Assembly (NCBI RefSeq): GCF_003461245.1
Contig: NZ_QTWS01000010.1
Location: 36,944-100,943, forward strand
Direction: 5' to 3'
DNA from: Blautia sp. AF19-10LB
GTDB lineage: Bacteria > Bacillota > Clostridia > Lachnospirales > Lachnospiraceae
Length of the DNA: 64,000 nt
How positions within the stretch are numbered: position 1 is the stretch's first letter; each line of letters begins with the position of its first letter. The notes beneath the pieces are model-generated. The model did no database searches. It was not told the DNA's origin and saw only the letters and a program-made list of their open reading frames with translations. Shown piece after piece: positions 34,879-41,895 of the stretch. A program made the translations under genes and the position numbers.

Positions 34879-37329
34879 TTATTTAACTGTCCGCAGCATA
34901 AACAGCGGAGTCGGATTATAAAATTCGTCTTTTTCAAGATAGATCCTGCTGCTGATTCCTAAGTCTACCCGGAAATCTTTAAGATCCATAGATCCCAGGG
35001 TTTCCAGATCCCACGCCGGACGGCTGTAGGAACTGATCGGAAGCTGACGTTTGATCTCCTCGCACTCGCGCATCATGTCATTTCCGAGTGTGTTATGTGC
35101 ATGATTTTCCGGAAGGTCTTCCACATTTGAGAAGTCTGTGATTCCGTAGTTTGCATCAAAATTGAGCAGTACACCGCCTTTTTTGAGGACGCGAAGCCAC
35201 TCCTGATATGCGTGACGCACATGCGGCAATGTCCAGGTCAGATTTCTGGAAATGATCACATCAAAGGTGTCATCCGGGAATTCCGGATTCTCTGCATCCA
35301 TAACTGTAAATTCGCAATTTACGCCCTCTTCTTCTGCAAGGATGCGGGCGTTTTTGATCATATCCGGTGTCAGGTCGATTCCAGTCACCTGATGGCCTGC
35401 TTTTGCAAGAAGGATAGTGAAAAATCCTGCTCCACAGCCCACATCGAGAATCTTGAGATTTTTTCCCTCCGGAAGCTGTGTATTGATTTCTTTCATCCAG
35501 CGTTCTGCCATGGTGCTGTGAAGTTCCTGTCTTCTCTGCTCCAGAAAACTGTTGCTTCGTTTTTCCCAGTATTTTACGATTTTTTCCTTGCGCTCGTCGT
35601 AGCGGCTCACGATTCTTCCGTAGGTGACCATCGGTCCATTGCCAAGTACCTGCAGCGTGCCGCACTGATAGAGAAGAACGCCGTCGAACTCTGCGATGCT
35701 GACTTCTTTGACTTTTCCCTCATAGTCACGGACTTCTCCGAGGATATCGCCTTCCTGGATCATGTCGCCGACTTTTTTGAACGGATACCAGAGACCGCTT
35801 TCCTCTGCATCCTGATAGCGGACATCTGCCACATCCAGCGGATAGTATGTCCTGAAATCCTTGATTCCCTGATAGATTCCCATATGGCACAGGATATTGC
35901 GGACATCTCTTCTGGTAGAGCGGACTTCTTCGTAATTCCAGTCGCCCATTCCGCCACGTTCAATCAGAATACTCGGAATTCCCTGTGAAGCCGCATAGTT
36001 GTAGGAACCGCCGGACGCCACGTTGGATTTTACCATGTATGGAACATCGACCTGTTCTGCCATTTTACGGGATTCTGCGACAACTTCTTCTGCTGCCATT
36101 CCTGCATAATAGACATACGGTGTTAATTTCTCATAGTCATCTCCACTGTGGAGATCGATGTAATAATCTGTCACCGGCTGAAGTTCCTGAGACACTGCCC
36201 ATGCAAGGCGCTCCATTTCTGTTCCCTGCGGGTCTCCCGGAAATTCGCGGTTGAGGTTTTTGTCATCAGTCAGTCCCATACTGCCGTTACGTGCCTCAAA
36301 TGCAGGTCGGTTCATGACTTTGACAATGATGATCGTGCCTGTTACTTTTTCAATTTTGAGTTTCTGGGACAATTCGATCGCTGCCTGGATCCCGACATAT
36401 TCTCCGGCATGAACACCTGCTGTGATCAGCATGGTTTTTCCTGTACCATGTCCGTGCAGGACAGTCGCCGGAAGTTTGATCTCGCCGTTTGCAAGTTTTA
36501 ATTCTCCATTCCACTTCTCACCCGGCTCCACTGTTATATTTTTGAGATTAAAAGAATCTCTCTTTCTTCCTGTCAGGAGGAAGATCGGAGAAGTGCTGTT
36601 ATTGATGATCTCTTCTTCTGTCCAGACTTCTTTCCAGACCGCTTCATCGCAGGAAACATCAAGAAATCCTGTTTTCTGCATAGTTTCGATATCCCACTTC
36701 GGACGTTCCAGACGACTTAATGGAACCTGGCGGGCAATCTCTTCCATCTTTTCGATGTCAGTTTCGCTGTAATAGTCCTCCACGTTTTGTTCTTCTGTCT
36801 GCTTCCGGTCTTTCTCATAGCTGTTTCGCTTTTCTTCATTATAAAGATGACCGTACCAGTCTGCATCAAAGTTATAAAGCATACCGCCTGGTTTGAGCAC
36901 ACGCAGCCATTCTTTATATGCGAGGTCCGGGCGTGGAAGATTCCATGTTACATTTCTGGTTACAATGGCATCAAAGCTGTTGTTTTCCACATCAAGAGCC
37001 TGTGCGTCGCCGGTTTTCCACACAATACACTCCGCTAATCCACCGGCATTCTGCTGTGCTTCCTTGAGCATTTCTTCTGTATAGTCGATCGCCGTCACCT
37101 GATAGCCGGCTTCTGCGAGAAGGATTGCAAAAAATCCCGGGCCGGTTCCGACATCAAGGATTTTAATCTCTTTTGGTTCACGCTCCGGGAACTGTTTTCC
37201 CAGTAGATCGAGGAGTTTCGCCCTCCACATGGTCTGTCTGGCATCTGCCATTTCCTGCTGATTATATTCTGAATAACCTCTGGCCCGGTTGGTCCAGTAG
37301 TCATGGATTTCGTTTTTAAGATCGCTCAT
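34879..37329 (-). CDS. Methyltransferase / zinc deacylase / methyltransferase fusion
   Basis: 816 residues in three parts. Residues 1-255: class I SAM methyltransferase with ILDVGTGPG at 57-65. Residues 265-575: an AstE/AspA-type M14 metallo-deacylase with zinc ligands H307 and E310 (GVHAGEY) and H394 (IDLHSG), ending in a lipoyl-like barrel (GDMIQEGDILGEVRDYEG). Residues 580-816: a second methyltransferase with ILDVGCGAG, clearly a paralog of the first (NVTWNLPRPDLAYKEWLRVL against NLTWTLPHVRHAYQEWLRVL). AspA/AstE enzymes remove N-acyl groups from amino acids; the methyl acceptor is unknown. Placed next to LysR and metal-type importers, it may modify or recycle an imported chelator. That link is inference. 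Confidence 0.85.
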   Translation of the reverse strand: MSDLKNEIHDYWTNRARGYSEYNQQEMADARQTMWRAKLLDLLGKQFPEREPKEIKILDVGTGPGFFAILLAEAGYQVTAIDYTEEMLKEAQQNAGGLAECIVWKTGDAQALDVENNSFDAIVTRNVTWNLPRPDLAYKEWLRVLKPGGMLYNFDADWYGHLYNEEKRNSYEKDRKQTEEQNVEDYYSETDIEKMEEIARQVPLSRLERPKWDIETMQKTGFLDVSCDEAVWKEVWTEEEIINNSTSPIFLLTGRKRDSFNLKNITVEPGEKWNGELKLANGEIKLPATVLHGHGTGKTMLITAGVHAGEYVGIQAAIELSQKLKIEKVTGTIIIVKVMNRPAFEARNGSMGLTDDKNLNREFPGDPQGTEMERLAWAVSQELQPVTDYYIDLHSGDDYEKLTPYVYYAGMAAEEVVAESRKMAEQVDVPYMVKSNVASGGSYNYAASQGIPSILIERGGMGDWNYEEVRSTRRDVRNILCHMGIYQGIKDFRTYYPLDVADVRYQDAEESGLWYPFKKVGDMIQEGDILGEVRDYEGKVKEVSIAEFDGVLLYQCGTLQVLGNGPMVTYGRIVSRYDERKEKIVKYWEKRSNSFLEQRRQELHSTMAERWMKEINTQLPEGKNLKILDVGCGAGFFTILLAKAGHQVTGIDLTPDMIKNARILAEEEGVNCEFTVMDAENPEFPDDTFDVIISRNLTWTLPHVRHAYQEWLRVLKKGGVLLNFDANYGITDFSNVEDLPENHAHNTLGNDMMRECEEIKRQLPISSYSRPAWDLETLGSMDLKDFRVDLGISSRIYLEKDEFYNPTPLFMLRTVK

Positions 37330-37373
37330 GATTTGTTCTCTTTTCCGTATAAAATGTTATTTTTTTAGTATAT

Positions 37374-37412
37374 AAAAAAAACACCCCTCCTACAAGCCGG
37401 GAGGGGGGATGT
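37374..37412 (-). terminator. Terminator after the AEC transporter
   Basis: On the minus strand AACATCCCCCCTCC and GGAGGGGTGTT form a GC-rich stem followed by TTTTTTT. It lies between the transporter stop (37440) and the fusion gene start (37329). Confidence 0.85.
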
Positions 37413-37439
37413 TTTGTCAGAAATTTGACAAATATGTTT

Positions 37440-38345
37440 TTACTGGAGAAAAATGCTCCACAGACAGATAGTCGGAAGGGATAACAAGGTTGAGAAGATG
37501 ACCATTTTTGTCGCAAATGGAGAATCGACCTGGTATTTTTCTGCGAGGATACTGGTCGTTGCACCTGCCGGCATTGCTGCAAGGAGTACACACAGTCCCA
37601 GGACCGTTTTGCTCAGAGGCAGGAAACGGCAGACGATATAAACGATCGCCGGAATGATAATAAGTCTGTGAACTGTGTATTTCACAACTGTCCAGTCCCA
37701 GAAATCTTTGAGATTGATATCTGCAAGGATCATTCCAATGACCATCATCGACATTGCCGTATTACAGTTTCCGACAGCAGTCACCGCACCGTCGAGTCCT
37801 GGCGGGATTGGAAATCCTGTGATCATCAGGATCATTCCAAGTACACATGCCAGAATGCATGGATGTGTGACGACTTTTTTCACCGTTTTCATCTTATCAC
37901 TGCTTCCGGAAAAAACAGCCAGACCGGAAGACCACATCATGATTCTCTGCGGGATCAGGTACACGCTGGCGAGAACCAGTCCTTCTATTCCGTAAACGCC
38001 TTCCGCGATCGGGTTTCCAAGAAATCCTGCGTTTGAGCAGATAGTTCCGTACTGCAGGCACTTCCGACGGTCTTCGGATTCTTTTCGGAACATGACTTTT
38101 CCATAGATAACACAGAATACCTGAATACCGATCGAGATAAAAAGAATCGCCAGATAATTGCTGAAATCTCCATCCGTTGCACTCTGGGTAAATGCATGGA
38201 GGATGTTGCATGGCAGGATCAGATAGATGACCAGATCATTGATGTTCTTCTGCCCCTGCGGACCGATGATATGTATCTTTTTCATTAAAAATCCTACAGC
38301 TACCAGAATAAAGATCGTGAGCTGCAGTGTCAGCAGTGTTTTCAT
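37440..38345 (-). CDS. AEC-family (auxin efflux carrier-like) transporter
   Basis: 301 residues, about ten membrane helices, with the two-halved AEC fold: LVIYLILPCNILHAF early and NAGFLGNPIAEGVYGIEG in the middle, the LGNP-type motif at the substrate pocket. Bacterial members move organic acids such as malate. Substrate here unknown. An inverted repeat in its upstream region may be an operator. Transcribed toward, but terminated before, the methyltransferase fusion gene. Confidence 0.85.
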   Translation of the reverse strand: MKTLLTLQLTIFILVAVGFLMKKIHIIGPQGQKNINDLVIYLILPCNILHAFTQSATDGDFSNYLAILFISIGIQVFCVIYGKVMFRKESEDRRKCLQYGTICSNAGFLGNPIAEGVYGIEGLVLASVYLIPQRIMMWSSGLAVFSGSSDKMKTVKKVVTHPCILACVLGMILMITGFPIPPGLDGAVTAVGNCNTAMSMMVIGMILADINLKDFWDWTVVKYTVHRLIIIPAIVYIVCRFLPLSKTVLGLCVLLAAMPAGATTSILAEKYQVDSPFATKMVIFSTLLSLPTICLWSIFLQ

Positions 38346-38359
38346 ATTTTTTCTCCTCT

Positions 38360-38415
38360 AAGTGCCTTTTTTCCTTATAACAATATCACTTTTTCTGTGA
38401 TTATTTTTGGCACTT
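38360..38415 (-). promoter_or_regulatory. Nested inverted repeats before the AEC gene
   Basis: An outer pair AAGTGCC/GGCACTT (38360-38366, 38409-38415) encloses an inner pair ATCAC/GTGAT (38385-38389, 38397-38401). The inner pair lies in the expected promoter zone, about 40-55 bases before the start codon, and could bind a dimeric regulator. Confidence 0.35.
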
Positions 38416-38539
38416 TTTGAGTGTAGCACATTGAAGTATGTACCACAAGAAGGACTGGTATATGTTTACGGTTATGTACAAAAAACGTGATATTCTACAC
38501 GGTTTTTGAATGTTTTTCTGTCTGAAACTGTCTGTACCG

Positions 38540-38568
38540 TTGACGCATTTCCTGGTTTCCGGTACAAT
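38540..38568 (+). promoter_or_regulatory. Promoter just before the K+ channel fragment
   Basis: TTGACG (38540-38545), 17-base spacer, TACAAT (38563-38568). The ATG at 38580 is only 11 bases after the -10, so the message would have almost no leader and no ribosome site. Confidence 0.5.
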
Positions 38569-38579
38569 ATTTTCAAGTA

Positions 38580-39050
38580 ATGGGAGGAATTTTGCATAAT
38601 GAATACAGTCTGGGAAACCGGGCGCAGCCGGAGGTTTTTACGAATGCATTTTCCGGGATCTGGTGGGCTGCTTCCACCCTGCTCACTGTAGGCTATGGTG
38701 ATATTTATCCTGTCACCACGATCGGTAAGATTTTTGGTATTTTTATTGCATTTCTTGGTGTCGGCATGGTTGCGATCCCCACCGGTATCATTTCTGCAGG
38801 ATTTGTCGACCAGTATTCGAGACTTAAACGGATCGGGGAATATGGTCAGGAAGAAGATGTGCATTTTATCCGCATCCGCCTCACCGAAAATGATCAATGG
38901 GTGAATCACAGGATCATGGAACTGAACATGCCAGAGCGTATTATCATCGCCGTGATCCAGCGAAATCACAGGGTCCTTGTCCCAAAGGGCGATATGGTCG
39001 TGCTTTATACGCAGACGTATATGGCAAATGCGGATGATCTGGAGATTTAA
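38580..39050 (+). pseudogene. Potassium channel, N-terminally truncated
   Basis: 156 residues remain: the pore loop with selectivity filter TLLTVGYGDIYPVTT, the last membrane helix (GKIFGIFIAFLGVGMVAIPT) and a C-terminal TrkA_C-like regulatory domain (IRLTENDQWVNHRIMELN). The usual four voltage-sensor helices and most of the helix before the pore are absent, and I find no remnant of them in the 230 bases upstream. No ribosome site precedes the ATG. It is most likely a 5'-deleted gene; a minimal pore subunit is an unlikely alternative because the pre-pore helix is incomplete. Confidence 0.65.
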
Positions 39051-39061
39051 CAAATCTGCTA

Positions 39062-39091
39062 TTGACGTTTTTCTGGTTCTCATGCTACAAT
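39062..39091 (+). promoter_or_regulatory. Promoter of the MATE gene
   Basis: TTGACG (39062-39067), 18-base spacer, TACAAT (39086-39091). The core and much of the spacer resemble the promoter 520 bases upstream at 38540-38568. Confidence 0.6.
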
Positions 39092-39109
39092 TCTTTCGTC
39101 CAAAACATA

Positions 39110-39180
39110 GTGTGGATTTTTCTGGCTAAACCATTTTTCGCCACACAATTATCCTTCGGGGTGATTGTGCGGCGTTTTTT
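39110..39180 (+). promoter_or_regulatory. Attenuator-like leader of the MATE gene
   Basis: A strong terminator (39139-39180), CGCCACACAATTATCC pairing with GGTGATTGTGCGGCG over a TTCG loop and followed by T6, lies between the promoter and the gene. Upstream GTGTGG (39110-39115) can pair with CCACAC (39141-39146), the left arm of the terminator, giving an alternative antiterminator fold. The gene start and AAGGAGG follow 30 bases later. Confidence 0.6.
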
Positions 39181-39210
39181 ATGTTTTAAATTTTATAAAG
39201 GAGGCTTATT

Positions 39211-40539
39211 ATGAATGACACATTTATGAAAGAAAAACCGGTTTTCCCGCTGATTTTGTCGATGGCTCTGCCTATGGTGATCTCTATGCTTGTGAATTCT
39301 CTGTACAACATTGTGGACAGCTTTTTCGTGGCACAGATCAGTGAAAATGCGATGACTGCGCTGTCGCTTGTCTATCCGATCCAGAACTTTGCGAATGCGA
39401 TCGCGATCGGATTTGGGATCGGGATCAGTGCTCAGATCGCGATCTGTCTTGGTGCCGGAAACAAAGAAACTGCCAGCAAAGCAGCGACTCATGGGCTTGC
39501 ATTATCTGCCCTGCACGGTGTTCTTCTGACAATCGGATGCATCCTTGTGATGCCGGGATTTCTGGTGCTTTTTACTTCTGACGCAGATGTTATCGACCTT
39601 GGAATCCGGTATTCCACGATCGTTTTTCTGTTTGCAACTATAAACACTACTAACCTTTCCTACGAAAAAATCTTCCAGGGTGTGGGCAAGATGAAGGTTA
39701 CTATGATCGGGCTTATGGTCGGCTGTGTTTCCAATATTATACTTGATCCGCTGCTGATCTTTGGTATCGGACCGTTCCCTGCAATGGGGATTGAAGGTGC
39801 TGCGATCGCAACTGGTCTGGGGCAGGTATTCAATCTTGTTTTCTATTTGATCGTCTACAAAATACAGCCTCTCCAGGTCAGATTAAGCCGGAAATATTTA
39901 CATCCGGACAAAGCTCTGATCGCAAGATTATACTCTGTTGGCATTCCGGGAGCACTGAATCTTGCGCTTCCATCTGTGCTTGTTTCTGCATTGAACGGAC
40001 TTCTTGCTGCCTACTCTCAGAGTTATGTTGTGATCCTTGGAATCTACTATAAACTGCAGACATTTCTCTATCTTCCGGCGAGCGGGATCGTACAGGGAAT
40101 GCGTCCTGTGATCGGGTATAATTACGGTGCCGGAGAGCATAAACGTGTCAAAAAAATCTACTATGTTACACTTTGTATGAGTGGTGTGATCATGCTTGTT
40201 GGAACCATCATCTGTCTGACTGTTCCGGGGCAGCTTATGGGAATGTTTACTACAAATCCAGAGACGATCGCTGCCGGAAAAACAGCTCTTCGTATTATAT
40301 GTGCGGGATTTCTGGTTTCTTCTGTGTCTGTTACGGCATGTGGTGCGCTGGAGGGACTTGGAAGGGGGACTGCTTCTCTTGTCGTTTCGTTGTGTCGGTA
40401 TCTGATCATAATTCTTCCTGCGGCTTTTATCCTTAGCCGCATCTTGGGGGCTGTGGGGGTATGGCATGCGTTTTGGATTGCGGAGGCGCTGACCGCTGGG
40501 GTGGCTTTCTTCATCAGCCAGAAGGTTATCGGGGTTTGA
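39211..40539 (+). CDS. MATE-family multidrug/metabolite exporter
   Basis: 442 residues with twelve predicted helices in two related halves, starting MNDTFMKEKPVFPLILSMAL. Typical MATE motifs: SLYNIVDSFFVAQISENAMT and GIGISAQIAICLGAG in the first half, GIVQGMRPVIGYNYGAGEHK in the second. Such proteins export cationic compounds using Na+ or H+ gradients. Its expression probably depends on read-through of the leader terminator, which hints at induction by a substrate. Confidence 0.92.
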   Translation: MNDTFMKEKPVFPLILSMALPMVISMLVNSLYNIVDSFFVAQISENAMTALSLVYPIQNFANAIAIGFGIGISAQIAICLGAGNKETASKAATHGLALSALHGVLLTIGCILVMPGFLVLFTSDADVIDLGIRYSTIVFLFATINTTNLSYEKIFQGVGKMKVTMIGLMVGCVSNIILDPLLIFGIGPFPAMGIEGAAIATGLGQVFNLVFYLIVYKIQPLQVRLSRKYLHPDKALIARLYSVGIPGALNLALPSVLVSALNGLLAAYSQSYVVILGIYYKLQTFLYLPASGIVQGMRPVIGYNYGAGEHKRVKKIYYVTLCMSGVIMLVGTIICLTVPGQLMGMFTTNPETIAAGKTALRIICAGFLVSSVSVTACGALEGLGRGTASLVVSLCRYLIIILPAAFILSRILGAVGVWHAFWIAEALTAGVAFFISQKVIGV

Positions 40540-40585
40540 TCCCCGGGCCCCGTAACCTTGTGCTCGCCTGGGCGAGGTTAGGACC

Positions 40586-40628
40586 GAGGGGACGTGGCCC
40601 GTCCCCTCAGGCACCCCTGGGCTTTTTT
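40586..40628 (+). terminator. GC-rich hairpins ending the MATE transcript
   Basis: GAGGGGACG pairs with CGTCCCCTC (40586-40607), then CTCAGG/CCTGGG forms a short stem directly before CTTTTTTT. About 90 bases here are far richer in GC than the surroundings. Confidence 0.6.
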
Positions 40629-40718
40629 TGAGCTTTGGTGGAGACCCTGGTTGTTTTATGGGGAAGGTGATGCTGTGTGGGTCCATACTATTGGTGGGAA
40701 TTGATTTGCCTATAGCGC

Positions 40719-41005
40719 GGTTTGGTCTTTTTTGTGGTTCTGATGACTTAATTGCGACTTTCCCATGTTCTGGTCTATTTTTCTTTGTGGTTCTGATAAC
40801 TCGCTTGCGGCTTTCTCTTGTTTTGGTCTACTTTTCCTTGAATTTCCGATGACTTGCTTGCGGCTTTCCCTTGTTCTGGTCTACTTTTCTTTGCATTTCC
40901 GATGACTTAATTGTAGTTTTGTTATATCCTGGTCTATTTTTCTTTTTATTTTGGATGATCTGTCTGTAGCTTTCTTGCATTTAGGTCATCTTTTTTTATT
41001 TCCTC
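40719..41005. repeat. Tandem 53-bp repeat, about 5.5 copies
   Basis: Units start at 40719, 40770, 40823, 40876, 40929 and 40982 (last partial). Units 2-5 are each exactly 53 bases; the first is 51. Each begins near TGGTCTA followed by TTTTTCTTT, has TCTGATGACTT or close variants in the middle and GCGGCTTTC toward the end. Identity falls toward the right. Since 53 is not a multiple of three it does not encode a repeated peptide. It fills most of the 570-base gap before the copper operon. Confidence 0.85.
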
Positions 41006-41066
41006 TTGACAAATACCCTCATGGGGTATATATTACAGGCATAGTAAACATACCCCTTGAGGGTAT
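41006..41066 (+). promoter_or_regulatory. Copper operon promoter with two CsoR operators
   Basis: TTGACA (41006-41011), 17-base spacer, TATATT (41029-41034). The spacer is filled by ATACCCTCATGGGGTAT (41013-41029) and a second pseudo-palindrome ATACCCCTTGAGGGTAT lies at 41050-41066, both of CsoR type. Bound repressor would block polymerase directly. Confidence 0.85.
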
Positions 41067-41110
41067 TTTGGATATGTATTTTGAGTATATTTTAGAAAGG
41101 AAGTTGGTCT

Positions 41111-41440
41111 ATGGAGAATAATAATGATGTGACGAAGACTCCTGTCTGTTCCTGTTGTTGTACGAAGCATACGGATAGGTCGGAGGCGGAGAGGAAGAAG
41201 CTGGTGAATCGGCTGAAGCGTATTGAGGGGCAGATTCGGGGAATCATAGGGATGTTGGAGAATGATGCTTATTGTAATGACATCCTGATCCAGTCCGCTG
41301 CTGTCAATGCCGCTGTCAACTCTTTTAATAAAGAGCTTCTTGCGAATCATATCCGTACCTGTGTGGCACGTGACATCCGTGCCGGTAAGGATGAAACGAT
41401 CGACGAGCTGGTTGCAACCCTGCAGAAACTGATGAAATAA
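41111..41440 (+). CDS. csoR: Copper-sensing repressor CsoR
   Basis: 109 residues, all-helical DUF156 family, with the Cu(I) ligand set C55 (DAYCNDILIQ), H80 and C84 (NHIRTC) that distinguishes copper CsoR from RcnR and FrmR. LVNRLKRIEGQIRGI is the DNA-binding helix region. An extra N-terminal stretch holds CSCCC, which might give a further copper site. Binding of Cu(I) releases it from the operators just upstream. It heads the operon with an HMA protein and CopA. Confidence 0.93.
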   Translation: MENNNDVTKTPVCSCCCTKHTDRSEAERKKLVNRLKRIEGQIRGIIGMLENDAYCNDILIQSAAVNAAVNSFNKELLANHIRTCVARDIRAGKDETIDELVATLQKLMK

Positions 41441-41513
41441 CTGCAACTGTGAAAATCGCAGAAAAGAAACTCAACAAACACAAAGACAAAATATTTAAGG
41501 AGGAAGAAAAATC

Positions 41514-41882
41514 ATGAAACCAGCTGATATCATTATTTTACTTATTGTCATTGTCGCTATGATCTTTGCAGCGCGCAAAGCTGCAGGACATTTTAAGGGA
41601 GACTCTCTCTGCTGCGGAGGCGGTGGTGGAAGTTCCAAGAAGCCGAAGAGAAAATTCCTGGACGGCCCTGTTCTTGGAACCAGGACGATCCGCATCGAAG
41701 GCATGCATTGCCAGCACTGCGTGGATTCTGTAACCAATGCTCTCAACGAGATCGACGGAGTCGTTGCAGAAGTTGATCTGAAAAAAGAAATCGCAACTGT
41801 TTCCTATGACCGTTCCATTTCTGACGGCGACCTTCGCGAAGCAGTAAAAAAAGCAGGCTTTACATGCCTGAGCATTTCATAA
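41514..41882 (+). CDS. Membrane-anchored HMA copper-binding protein
   Basis: 122 residues. The first ~45, [20 protein letters not shown] followed by a CCGGGGGSS segment, look like FeoB-associated Cys-rich membrane proteins. Residues ~55-122 are a heavy-metal-associated domain with the binding motif GMHCQHC. So a ferredoxin-like copper chaperone is tethered to the membrane. It probably hands Cu(I) to the CopA pump encoded 14 bases downstream. AAGGAGG precedes the ATG. Confidence 0.85.
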   Translation: MKPADIIILLIVIVAMIFAARKAAGHFKGDSLCCGGGGGSSKKPKRKFLDGPVLGTRTIRIEGMHCQHCVDSVTNALNEIDGVVAEVDLKKEIATVSYDRSISDGDLREAVKKAGFTCLSIS

Positions 41883-41895
41883 GAGGAGGCACACA

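Noticed and set aside
20132..37329. Staphylopine/pseudopaline-type metallophore operon
   Set aside because: No histidine racemase, nicotianamine-synthase-like or opine dehydrogenase gene is present, so synthesis of that class is not encoded here.
38472..39083. 203-codon minus-strand frame opposite the K+ channel fragment
   Set aside because: The selectivity-filter motif TVGYGD on the plus strand fixes the true coding strand.
40719..41005. CRISPR array
   Set aside because: The whole 53-bp unit repeats with gradual divergence; there are no constant repeats alternating with unique spacers and no cas genes.
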